From NCBI GenBank assembly GCA_023213395.1, contig CM041465.1, forward strand, positions 145,521,741 to 145,585,740: 64,000 nucleotides of DNA, in the 5' to 3' direction. This stretch comes from Cycas panzhihuaensis (taxonomy: Eukaryota > Cycadophyta). The notes beneath the pieces were generated by a model, which was not told where the DNA came from, did not search any database, and saw only the letters and a program-made list of their open reading frames with translations. The position numbers were made by a program, and so were the translations under genes. This document shows positions 44,476 through 55,279 of this stretch, in pieces; position 1 is the first letter of the stretch; every line of letters begins with the position of its first letter.

Positions 44476-45065
44476 TGCGAATTGTTTGCATACTTATATT
44501 TTGGATGCTAATTGGTGAGCAAGAAAAAATAAAACTTTTGTCATTAAGATTTGCAGGTGATTGGGAGCCAATTATTCAAAAGATCAAAGTGGTGTTGCAA
44601 TCTTTTCATCTATTGTTGAGTCTAGTCCATTAGCTGCTCTTGTTGAGAAGATATTTTATGTCAAAAAGGGCCTATATAGGTGACTATTTTGTAGCCCTCC
44701 TGAAAAGAAGAAATTTTTGTTTTGTAGTAGCTCTTCTTTTGATTAAGCAACTAAATTTGCTGAGGATTATCTCTATGAAGTGGTGGTTGTCCAAGTGATC
44801 CCTCATTATTGTTGAGGATTAAGGAAAAATTTTTCACAAGGGTTTTACCTAAAGTTACTCTTATTAAGGAGAGTTTGAATTAAATCTTGTTTTCTAGAGG
44901 CTTTTTCCTCTATTATTTTTCATTGCCTCTCTCATTAAGCTTGGCCAGTACCACCATATTGGTGAAGAGATCCGTTGCCTTCTTAAGAGCTGAAGTTGAT
45001 GCTTCAACACTGTCAAATTCAACAAATTGGCAAGGTCCCTTAGTTGTCTTTACACTTTTATATTT
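44476..45065. other. Unassigned between K and the reductase fragment
   Basis: 590 bp. A minus-strand stretch reading KGPCQFVEFDSVEASTSALKKATDLFTNMVVLA (44935-45045) looks protein-like and lies next to the reductase fragment in another frame, but I do not recognise it. The rest has no clear signal. Confidence 0.35.
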
Positions 45066-45425
45066 TGTCCAGCAGCCAGATTAAAAACTGTCTTTAGCTC
45101 ATTTTCATTCATAGCAGAAGGAATTGTGTAATCCACTACAACAACGTTGGGATACTTCTGAAGGATAGAATCAATGATAGCCTCTTTTTCTGATGCACTA
45201 TGTAAATTGACCTCAACATCTCCTATTTGAACACTTCAATCTCCTCTCCGATGACTAGTAAAGGATAAAGGAACCAGTTGAAGGCCTGTAGCAAGAGCTG
45301 CTTCAGCTGCCATTCTGCCAATGCCACTAGTTCAGCCATTGACCATTACAGGGATGGTGAATTTGTTGGAGGTGACTGATAAATTTTGAGGTTTGTCTGC
45401 AACTCCCACACCTGCGTTTGGTGGC
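45066..45425 (-). pseudogene. Dihydrodipicolinate reductase (DapB-type) fragment
   Basis: One minus frame reads NAGVGVADKPQNLSVTSNKF, IPVMVNG, a TGA in place of the usual Cys, then TSGIGRMAAEAALATGLQLVPLSF, a second TGA after HRRGD, then SVQIGDVEV and KYPNVVVVDYTIPSAMNENE. This is the N-terminal NAD(P)-binding half of plastid 4-hydroxy-tetrahydrodipicolinate reductase of lysine synthesis: the V.VNGCTG.MG loop and the VVDYT(V/I)PSA.N block. The family continues with the GTTGGD substrate loop, absent here. No start, two stops, broken ends: a pseudogene fragment. Confidence 0.65.
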
Positions 45426-45429
45426 TCCT

Positions 45430-46442
45430 CTGTGGTTATCTCCGTTCATGCTCCTCTGCGCATGACCTACGTGGCTCCCATGGTCGTTCTTTGTGTCTTT
45501 GTCCCTCTATGCTCCTACATGACACCTCTATGCAGCTCCTTTGTGGCTCTGTGTCATCCTGTGTGCAGGCGCACCTCCCTCTACATGACCTGTGACTCAC
45601 GTGGTGTCGTTCGGCTCTCCTCTTCGATTTCCCATGGATCATCTCTTATTCCTATCTATGTAGCTTCGTGTTGCACGGCTCCACCCACAGAATCGACACC
45701 CACTGTTCGGATTTTTCTCTTGGCGCCCATTGTTCGGAATCTCGACTAGTAAATCTCCTTTGCCCGCAAGTTTTCGTCCATCATCGCCACCAATTTTTAT
45801 TCGAAGAAATTTCGATACTTTATATAGTTTTAAATTTTGGTATATGAAAATTGGAATATACCATACTATATTCACCTTTTAATTTTTCCTTTGAACTTTA
45901 GCATTATTACAGTTCTTTATAATTTTTATTTTAATCTTTATTTCATCTTGTACAAAGCCTCTATTTTAGTGTAATAATCACACTAAACTTCATAAAAAAA
46001 TGTGCAAGTACATTTCAAGTCAAAATCACTATTATAAAGTGATTTCTATCACTCTTCTATAAAAATTTTATTGTTTTTAATGACGCTAAGCTCCCTACAA
46101 GGTGACTTAGGTCATTAATTTAGGCTCAAAAGTGATTCAAATTCATATTTTTCAAGAGTTTGTCTTAAGTGTGTTAATCATACTAACTTTGTAAATATTT
46201 TGCAAGTGCTTTGGTGATTTAATCACCTTTATTTGGCTTATTTAAGCTAAAAATTGTACTATTTTGAGGCACTTTTGCTCATTGGGCTCCCTACGTGGTG
46301 ACTCGATTTCAGTGAGACCCGATTCTAGACACAAAAAAGGGGGATTACAATCAATAAAGACATCAATTTTCCGGCATGTAGGGATCAATTTTCGATCCCA
46401 AGTGTTCTTGGTGGATGACTTGCTTCATTATTTACTTGTTTT
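45430..46442 (+). other. B4 leader, left part (5' LTR not found)
   Basis: 45430-45800 is GC-rich with repeated GTGGCTCC / CATGACC words. The A/T-rich remainder (45800-46442) shares layout with B2 and B3 leaders, such as GGCTCCCTACGTGGTGACTC. B3 interrupts it at 46442 and it resumes at 53856. No LTR with the sequence of the B4 3' LTR is present upstream, so B4 is 5'-truncated or its LTR is lost. Confidence 0.6.
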
Positions 46443-46982
46443 TGTTAAACCTCATGGTTTACCTTATGTTTATAATGTTAAGCTAATGTACTTTCTATTC
46501 TTGTATTATGTGTGCACTTTTGCACTTTTGTACTTTAGGTGTAACTTTATCACTTAAGTGATAAAGTACACACCCACTTTATGTCTAGTGACATAACGTT
46601 GTAACTTAAGGGTCAAATGACCCCCTTGCACTTTTGCTCACATGAGCTCCCAATGGACGCTTGTCCTACATGCAAGCATGCATTGCATGATTGACACTTG
46701 TCAATCATGCAATAGCCTTTGGTCTCTCATCTTCTTCTATTTAAAGAGGCCTCTCTTCATTGTTGCTCATCTTAGGAGGAGGAGCTCATTGTTATTCTGT
46801 CAGTTTGCTAATCAAGCTGAAGCATTCTTTGGTGGTTGGACTAATTCCAACTCCCATTTCTGGTATCTTGATCTTGCTCCTATTTTTCTTTGTGTTCTTT
46901 ATGTTTTATGCTTCATGCATTTGTGATATTATGCTTTTACTTATGATCTTGGGACTAATGTGGCCTAATGCCCATTTTCACA
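46443..46982 (+). repeat. B3 5' LTR, 540 bp
   Basis: TGTTAAACC... to ...CATTTTCACA. Palindromes at 46544-46567 and 46682-46713; TATA-like TATTTAAA at about 46739-46745. Confidence 0.95.
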
Positions 46983-49130
46983 TTTGGTATCAGAGCTGAA
47001 AGGTTTCTGAACTTAGTTTGTTTAAGCACTGTTAGTTTGTTATCTTTGTCTTCTGTTTTTGAAATCTGTGCACTGGACTATCCTCTGTCCCTACACTTGA
47101 AGAAGTCCATTCTTGTATTATCATTCCTGCATTCTGGAGACACACAGTGCCTGTCCAAAGCAGTGCATTTCTGGACCTGCATGCAAGGTCTGTTCAAACC
47201 CTGCACAGAAGAGGATTCAAGGCGCCCAGTTAGCAAGAGCCAAGCCCAGTCGTGATAGCACACGGCACTCATAACACCGCCATTTCAAGACAGACATCAA
47301 CATTGCTACCACCATCACTGAGTCTACATCGACAACTCGGACACATTCAAGCTGGTAACTCAAGACACATTCAACCGGTTAACTCGGCTTCACCGCCACT
47401 CAACATTGCCCAACTTCAAGACATCGTTGCTTAATCAGGCCAAGACATCGTCCAATCAAGAAGTGGATGTCTTCATCATCGCCACCAACTCATGTCCATT
47501 CAAGATATCGCCAAGTTGCTTGTCGCCCACTCACCGCTGAAGTCAAGACACAAGAATCTCTCATCGCTAACTCAACATCATTGAAGTTAGCAACAATGCC
47601 TGGCAAGATTCAAGATATCACGCTAAGTCGCAGACAGCTACCCAACAAGATTCAAGATATCGCCAAGTCAAGCTGTCGGCCAAGATTTAGCATATCACAA
47701 ATCGCCAGACAATTACCTCGGCAAAGATTCAAGATATCGCCAAGTCACCTACCAAGATATCGTCTCTCAACAGCTCACAAGACAAAGGCCCATCAATATC
47801 ATTTGCCATCGTCATCGCCAACAAGAAGGTTAACTCAAAGAAAGTGCTAGCTCAGCTCAGCATTGAAAAATCAATCTCTTGATAGCATATTTTCAACAAT
47901 ATGCTCATGTGAATCAATTTTTTTTTTTTTTTTTAAGGTTTTAAGAGAATTTTTTTACTTAAATTTCTCAAGGGGGGAGTCTTAAAAGACTTTAAGTTTT
48001 TATAGCTGGGCCTACTTGAAGATTTTTTACAGACATTGGCAGTCTTGATTACCTTAAGAAATCTGTTTTCTTTTAGTGAGATTTAATCTCACTTATAAAG
48101 TCCTTTTAAGTGGTTCTTAAAAGTACCTTTTTGTACTTACTGTTTTAAGCTCTTTTAGCACACTTTCATGCTATTAAGGCATCATTGAGCTTAATTAATG
48201 TAATCAAAAGGCATATCTACATTGTAAAGGTGAAGAAAATTACCACCTAACTTCATTTTTTGGCACCTTGCATGGTGACCTTGGCCTTCTTAAGTTCAAA
48301 AAGGGGAAGGCTCATTGTGAAACTTAATAAAATCACAATTTTCTTGTTGGATTGTTGAGACATTTTAAGTCTCAACAAATGCAATGGAGTTTGTGTTGGC
48401 TTTGGAGCATTTCTTGAGTACACCTTTCTTGTGGCTTCATCACTTCATCAGATCTTGAAGGTTAAAAGGAACCCTCTTTTGTTGTTTTCATCAAAGGTTC
48501 CTTACATCATTTTCTTTTAAGTACTCAAAGTACTTTATCATTGTACTCAAGCATACATAGCACCTCACTTGGATCATAAAGCACTTGAAATTTTTTTTTG
48601 TGCTCACTCTTTCATTGCTTCTTAAGAAGCATTCTTTGTGAGCCAAAAGGCATAAAAATCCAAGTAAGAAGATATTAAAAATTCACTTAGACTTGTTTAA
48701 AAGTGAATTTAAAATCTGTTGGAGAGGCTCGAAAAAGGTTCAAACCTTGCCTCTAAATTAACCTTAAGCTTGGTGCATTCCCTAGGGGACCAACCGACCG
48801 CATTCGGTAACGACAATTAAGGTTGCTTGAGGGAAAGGAGGTTCGAAAATGGTGTTATTGGGGCATGAATCCTGGGAAAGCATGGTACGTCCATGCAAAT
48901 CAACCCTACCTGCCTTGTCCTAGATTTAACTTGGTCAACATTTGGATCTTCTCTATAAGATCAAGTTGGACCAACTCTATAGCCTAGTCCTCCACCCTCA
49001 TCATTCCATTCGGTTGTTGGATCTTCTAGTAAGATCGTGGGATTGGCCTTGTTAGAAGGTGGAACTTAAACGACGAAAGCTTTGAGTTTCTAAGTTATCT
49101 GCTAGCTTCAAGTGTTAATCAAGTGGAAAG
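46983..49130 (+). other. B3 5' leader with variable repeat segment
   Basis: 2.15 kb leader. 47270-47830 is a C/A-rich segment with the word TTCAAGATATCGCCAAG repeated (47500, 47609, 47652, 47729 and a short copy at 47751). It occupies the place where B2 has CACGGAG repeats. It is followed by a T-run (47917-47936) and A/T-rich sequence shared with B1 and B2 up to gag. No protein-coding feature recognised. Confidence 0.75.
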
Positions 49131-50114
49131 ATGGCTGCCATACATATGCTTAATGCATGTACCATAAGGCTAATGGGGCAATCAAATTATCAAGAATGGA
49201 AAAGAATCACAAAAAATCTCTTGATAATGAATGAATTTTGGGGATATGTTTCTGGAAGAATCCCCAATCCTGCACTTGTGGATGATAATAAATGAAAATC
49301 AACCTGCACCTGTGGATGATGAATATGTTGCTGCATGGGAGGCCAAAGACGAAATTGCTTTGGCATTCATTCGTATGGTTGTGGACATAAATGTAGATCA
49401 AAATATTTCTTCTGCAAAATCTTCTAAAGAAGCATGGAACACATTGTCCTCTTTGTATGAAAGGCGAGATGAAGCTCGCGTTTTGATGATAAAAGCAAAA
49501 TTGTACTCTATCAAATTTGTAAAGCCAATGTCGGCATTCTTGTCCTCCATTAAGGAGGTTTGTAATGAATTAAATACTTTAGGTAGTCCAGCTACAAGAG
49601 ATGAAATCATAGCCTCCATCACAAAAGCATTACCAAAGGACTACAACGGCTTTATATCATCAACTACACGAGATGGTTCACTAAGGGAGATGACATTCAA
49701 TGAACTTGAAAGCTTATTGCTTCAAGAATAACAAATTTATGCTAAGGATAATGAAGAACCATCCACAACAGGTGCTTTCACAAAGAAAGGCAAAGACAAA
49801 TCAAAATCCAAAAACCATTCACAAAGCAGTTTGGAAATATGAACATTGGATCTTCCAAGTCCAATGTCGTATGTCATTATTGTGGCAAACCTGGCCACAT
49901 TGCACCTGATTGCAGAAAGAAGCAAGCGGATCTTCGAAGACAACAAAGAACAAAGAGCTACGTGGTCAAAGACAACAAGCCCACGACAACAGTTTCATCA
50001 AAGGTTCCAACAGCCAGATCACCAGCAGAATCCCCCTCGACCAAATCGAGGTGCCTATCGAGGAGGTCCAAGAGGAGGGAGGGGTCAAAGAAGTGGCTAC
50101 CAACGCCATTTTAA
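49131..50114 (+). pseudogene. B3 gag, two frame breaks
   Basis: ATG 49131 (MAAIHMLNACTIRL). The N-terminal frame breaks near 49290, in a local duplication (CCTGCAC.TGTGGATGAT at 49267 and 49303). The next frame (49231-49731) carries AAWEAKDEIALAFIRMVV ... NELESLLLQE and stops at TAA 49729-49731. A further frame has MNIGSSKSNVVCHYCGKPGHIAPDC, an intact zinc knuckle, and a basic Arg/Gly tail. Confidence 0.87.
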
Positions 50115-51716
50115 TCAGTTTGCCAATGAAGACAAACTACTTTGTGCATACCAATCATGCAACATTGACAACACTTGGATTGCCGATTCAGGAGCTTCTC
50201 AACATATGACAGGGAGTGAAGAACTCCTATGCAACATCAAGGAAGGTAAAGGTCAATCAGTGACCTTTGGAAACGCCGAATCAGTTGAGATTTCAGGAAT
50301 AGGCACAATAGCTCCTTTTCATTCTCCTCAAAATCCTTCCTCATCATTTCCCAACAGGATGCCTACTTCATTCCTTCTATGGAGAAGAACTTGCTATCTG
50401 TTAGCCAGTTGAACAAGCAACAAATGAGCGTACTATTTAAAAATGGGAAATGTATCATTTGTGACAAAGATGATCAGATCATAGCTGTAGCCTATGAGGA
50501 TCAAGGTCTTGATAAGTTAGATGCCAATAATATTACTCTTGATTCTGCTTACTCTGGTTCCACATCTTTGTCAAAAATTCAGTTATGGCATCAACGTCTA
50601 GGACATTTAAGCCTAGACAATCTGAAGCAGATGATAAACAAAAGCATGGTGTATGGGCTTCCAAAGATGTATGGTTCAAAATGTCTTTGCGAAGCTTGCA
50701 TAATGGGGACACATCAGCTGCCTTTTCCTAAAGGCAAAGCATGGCGTGCATCTTATCCTTTGCATTTAGTTCACTCAGACTTGTGTGGACCCATGTCCAC
50801 CCAATCCTTTGGAGGAGCATTGTATTACATATCTTTTATTGATGACTTCTCTCACAAAGTCTGGGTCTACTTCCTAAAGCAAAAATCAGAAGCCTTCTCC
50901 AAGTTCAAAGAGTTCAAGGCGGAAGTAGAGAATGAATCTGGCTACTCAATTGGCACATTAAGGTCAGATAATGGAGGTGAATTCACTTCAAATGAATTCA
51001 ACCAATTTTGCAAGGATAATGGAATTCGGAGACAACTCACAGCTCCTCATACTCCTCAGCAAAATGGAGTCTCCGAGAGGATGAATAGAACTTTGGCTAA
51101 TAAAGCCAAAACAATGATGCATGCAAAAGGGCTTCCAAAAGCTTACTGGGCCGAAGCATTTCATACAGCAGCCTATGTGGCCAATCAAAGTCCTACAACA
51201 GCAGTCACAGATATCACACCTGAGGAGGCATGGTCTGGAAAGAAGCCAACTATCAGCCATTTGAGGACATTCGGGTGTACTGCGTATATGCACATACCAG
51301 ATCAACAAAGAACAAAGTTGGACAAACATAGCCTCAAATGCATTTTTGTAGGATATGCAATCCATAGCAAAGCCTACAAGTTGTATGATCCAGTTGGGAG
51401 AAAAATGCATCTCTCAAGAGATGTAATCTTTGTTGAGGATGATCAAAAAGAGTTGGATATGGCATCAATCCAACCCCCCATTGACAAAGGGAAAAAGATT
51501 GTTGAGGACTTCCCTTCCCCTCAATCTTATACACCATGTTCTTCATCTGCACCTCCTGTACCATCTACTTCATCTTCATCTACTCCACTTGAACCTTCCA
51601 CTTCATCTTCTGTTACTCCTACACTTAGACCAGAAGATATTGAGGTTCATGCCACATCATTTCATAAGTTACCTAAGTGGTACACTCAAAGCAGTGCAGG
51701 ATGGTCATATCATTGA
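50115..51716 (+). pseudogene. B3 protease and complete-looking integrase
   Basis: Protease WIADSGASQHMTGSEELL starts at about 50176; a 1-nt shift near 50360 (NRMPTSF for NSDAYF) passes to a frame open for 445 residues from 50379. That frame has the zinc domain (WHQRLGHL ... CLCEAC), catalytic HSDLCGP, RSDNGGEF and QQNGVSERMNR (D, D, E all present), GKKPTISHLRTFGC, and a Ser/Thr/Pro-rich linker. It ends at 51716 by a 1-nt insertion in CAAAGCAGTGCAGG before RT. Confidence 0.9.
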
Positions 51717-52434
51717 AGGGAAACGTCCATCAAAGTATCGACAGCAAACAAACTTTGCACTTATGGCTGAAGTGCTTTCTATTGATGAGCCTAATACCTT
51801 TGCAGAGGCTTCACAAAGTGACAGTTCGAAAGCTGCCATGGATGAGGAGATTCACTCCATTCACAAGAATGGTACTTGGGACTTGATTAAATTGCCTCCA
51901 CACAAACAGGCAATCAGTTGTAAATGGGTCTACAAGACCAAATTCCATTCTGATGGGACACTCAAGCGACAAAAAGCAAGACTTGTAGCAAAGGGGTTCA
52001 AACAAAAGGAAGGAATTGATTACGAGGAGACCTTTGCACCTGTAGCAAACATGAACACCATCCCACTTCTCTTGGCCTTAGCTGCACAATGCAAATGGCC
52101 CGTATATCAGATGGACGTGAAGAGCACCTTCCTCAACGGCGATCTTCAAGAGGAGGTATACTTGGAGCAACCTCCTGGTTACAAGGAACAAGGCAAGGAG
52201 CATTTGGTATGTCGCCTCAAGAAGGCTTTGTATGGCTTGAAGCAAGCTCCTAGGGCATGGTACGCAAAAATCAATGAATACTTTTTGAGACATGGGTTTC
52301 ATCGATCCACATCTGATCCAAACTTGTACATCAAACATGAACATCACCATGTCATTTATATTGCCTTGTATGTAGATGACTTAGTGATCACGGTGATGAC
52401 ACTAAGCTCATCAATGTTCTCCGTGATGATTTGA
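51690..52434 (+). pseudogene. B3 reverse transcriptase
   Basis: Frame holds [87 protein letters not shown] and catalytic YVDDLVIT. A 1-nt loss in the ATCACTGGTGATG word (52386-52397, here ATCACGGTGATG) shifts the frame immediately after YVDD. N-terminal residues of this open frame before 51690 are out-of-frame linker. Confidence 0.9.
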
Positions 52435-53318
52435 AGAGAAGTTTTGAGATGCCGATCTTGGACTTCTCCATTACTTTCTAAGCTTTGAGGTATGGCGGCC
52501 AAAGCTATATCTTCATTTCCCAAGCAAAATATTCTTGGGACATCTTGCAGAGATTCGGGATGCACGATCAAAGATGTCGCCTACACCCATGGAGAGAACG
52601 GCACCAAGTTTTCTCTTAATGAGGAAGTCAACCACAGATTCCACTCTTTATCGACAGTTGATTGGTAGCTTGATATATCTCACCAACACTCGTCCAGACA
52701 TCTCATTTGCAGTTGGGATTGCTCTCGCTTCATGTCTCAACCCAATCAGAAGCATTAGCAAGCAGCAAAATGCATACTCAAGTATATCAAAGGAACATTG
52801 CAGCTTGGACTTGAGTATGTACATAAGGAGAGCTTCACTTTGGAGGGTTCTCGATTACGATTGGGCGTGATGCCGTGATAGCGAAATCTACCTCGGGTTA
52901 CTGTTTCACCCTTGGTTCAGCAGCTGTTTCATGGAGTTGCAAGAAGCAACCAAATGTTACCTTGTCCTCCACGGTTAGTACAAAGTCTGCGATCCAACTT
53001 GTGAGGCTATCTGGCTTCGACGGATTCTTGGTGAGCTTGGATTTCAGCAGCCGGCACCGACCAAGATTCATTCATTGTGACAATCAGAGTGTCCTCAAGC
53101 TAACTAAGAATCCAGTCTTCCACGCACGGACCAAACATATTGAAGTTCACCATCATTTCATCAAGGAGCATGTACACAGTGGTGAGATCACTCTTCAATA
53201 TCGACCAACGGAGCAGCAGACGGCAGATATCTTTACCAAGCCACTTGGTAGAGACAAATTTGTAAAATTTAGAGATGGTCTTGGAGTCTGACTCAACATT
53301 ATAAACAATAAGGGGGGG
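52435..53318 (+). pseudogene. B3 RT end and RNase H, dense indels
   Basis: Pieces in three frames: DSTLYRQLIGSLIYLTNTRPDISFAVGIA, STSGYCFTLGSAAVSWSCKKQPNVTLSST, then FIHCDNQSVLKLTKNPVFHARTKHIEVHHHFIKEHVHSGEI and ADIFTKPLGRDKFVKF. Between 52440 and 53060 at least ten short lesions fall where B2 has CAG or CTG. The end, from 53070, is clean. The final frame stops just before the polypurine tract. Confidence 0.88.
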
Positions 53319-53855
53319 TGTTAAACCTCATGGTTTATCTTATGTTTATAATGTTAAGCTAATGTACTTTCTATTCTTGTATTATGTGTGCACTTTTGCA
53401 CTTTTGTACTTTAGGTGTAACTTTATCACTTAAGTGATAAAGTACACACCCACTTTATGTCTAGTGACATAACGTTGTAACAAGGGTCAAATGACCCCTT
53501 GCACTTTTGCTCACATGAGCTCCCAATGGACACTTGTCCTACATGCAAGCATGCATTGCATGATTGACACTTGTCAATCATGCAATAGCCTTTGGTCTCT
53601 CATCTTCTTCTATTTAAAGAGGCCTCTCTTCATTGTTGCTCATCTTAGGAGGAGGAGCTCATTGTTATTCTGTCAGTTTGCTAATCAAGCTGAAGCATTC
53701 TTTGGTGGTTGGACTAATTCCAACTCCCATTTCTGGTATCTTGATCTTGCTCCTATTTCTCTTTGTGTTCTTTATGTTGTATGCTTCATGCATTTGTGAT
53801 ATTGTGCTTTTACTTATGATCTTGGGACTAATGTGACCTAATGCCCATTTTCACA
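53319..53855 (+). repeat. B3 3' LTR, 537 bp
   Basis: Same ends as the 5' LTR; 3 nt shorter through losses in the GTAACTTAAGGG and GACCCCC words. Palindromes at 53420-53443 and 53555-53586. Confidence 0.95.
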
Positions 53856-54273
53856 GTTTTAGGCATTAAAATTTATTGTTTATAGCTACTAGATATTTCG
53901 CTTTGAGATTAAATTCTGTACTCAGTTGCATAAATTGTCATTCAAAGGAACTATTATGCATTGATGAAGTCATTTGATGAAGTTTGCAGCAATGGAAAAA
54001 GACCTACAAGCACTTATTTCAGCACAAATTTAACCCACTTTTAATCATTAAAAATATTGAGCGGGGAGGCTCAAAAAGAGTACTCTACTCTACCTCAAAG
54101 TACTGATAACTTGGCCAAATACTGATTCTGTTATCAAGTTGGGCAACTTGCGAGTAAAGCCCTCCATTCTGTCCATGTTTTTCAGTCCTATATTGATCAA
54201 TGTTGGATATTGAGTGGAACTTAAGCGGCGTAAACTCAAAAGTCTCCACGTTTTATCAGTTACTTTAATCATC

Positions 54274-55060
54274 ATGGCGACACAAATGCTCGATGCAAAC
54301 ACCATCAAATTAACAGGGTTGAGAACTGTCTTACATGAAAGAAGCAAGTTAAAAATTTATTGATAATGAACAAGTTATGGGGTTATGTTTCTGGTGAAAT
54401 TGCCAAACCTGAACCAACTCTTAATCCTACAAATCTACAAAATTTCTTACCTATTGATCCAGTTGCATTAGTTTCTTTTAAAGCAAAAGATGAAGTCCTG
54501 CTTGTTTTTATTCATCTATCTGTCAGCGATAGTGTCGATCAAAACATTGAATTTGCATTGACATTTGAAGATGCTTGGGATATAACTGTTTCTTTGTATG
54601 AATGTCAAGATGATGCAAGAATTGTCATGTACAAAGTTAAATTGTTTAGTTTGAAGTATATTGCTCTAATGGCAGCTTATTTGTCATCAGTTAAAGCTAT
54701 CGATGTCATCATGACTCTTGGTAAACCAGTCTCAAATGAAGATCTGGTTACAGCGACAATTCATGCTCTTCCTAAAGAGTATAATGGCTTCATCTCAGAT
54801 ATTTCACGAAATTGCACTTTATCCATTCTAACTTTTAATGAGTTAGAACGATTGTTGTTACAGGAAGAAGAAATCTACCAGCGACAAGATAAGGCAAGCA
54901 CATCAGGTGCTTTTCAGCCAAGTTCAAATCGAAGCAGCCATTTCAGCCCAAGCAAAACTGTCAGAGCAAACTTGACAGTTTTAATGTGAAGTCAAAGACT
55001 GTTATTTGTCATTACTGTGGCAAAGCGGGCCACATTTAGCTTGAATGCAGGAAACAATAG
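54274..55060 (+). pseudogene. B4 gag
   Basis: ATG 54274 (MATQMLDANTIKLTG) aligns with the MAAIxMLNACTIRLTG start of B2 and B3. After a shift, 54360-54989 is open: MNKLWGYVSGEIAKPEP ... FKAKDEVLLVFIHLSV ... AYLSSVKAIDVIMTLGKPVSNEDLVTATIHALPKEYNGFIS ... NELERLLLQEEEIY. Another shift before the zinc knuckle CHYCGKAGHI, where a TAG replaces Ala, then LECRKQ and a Gln/Asn-rich tail. Confidence 0.85.
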
Positions 55061-55279
55061 AGTGATTTGCGACAACCACAACAACAACAAAATCAACGTC
55101 AGCAATATCAGCAGAATCAATGTCAACACTAGCAGCAACTTCAAGGACCAACTCGAGGTGCATTCCGAGGTGGTCATCCTGGTCGTCATAGAAGGACAAC
55201 TCGTGGCAGTTTTCAAGGCCAGACAGTTCAGCGTGATAAAGATAACACAACTTTTTATGCATACAGTGGCAATCACAAT

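Larger units (their letters stand above)
46443..53855 (+). mobile_element. B3: family-B copia element, 7413 bp, fairly recent
   Basis: LTRs 46443-46982 (540 bp) and 53319-53855 (537 bp) differ by about six substitutions and two small indels. GTTTT flanks both ends (46438-46442 and 53856-53860). Exact primer site TGGTATCAGAGC at 46985-46996 and a G7 polypurine tract at 53312-53318. Integrase is intact across its domains. gag and RT are each broken by a few lesions; the end of RT through RNase H has a dense cluster of indels at CAG/CTG sites. Confidence 0.95.

Noticed and set aside
44935-45045. Minus-strand KGPCQFVEFDSVEASTSALKKATDLF stretch next to the reductase fragment
   Set aside because: Looks protein-like but I cannot match it to a family, and it has no start or continuation. 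Left unassigned.
47460-47830. CRISPR-like array from repeated TTCAAGATATCGCCAAG
   Set aside because: Spacing is irregular (about 43 to 109 bp), copies vary and the setting is a plant retrotransposon leader.
47252-47850. Frames over the repeat cassette in the B3 leader as a captured gene
   Set aside because: Reading follows a repeated 17-nt word and has no domain; leader cassette is the simpler reading.
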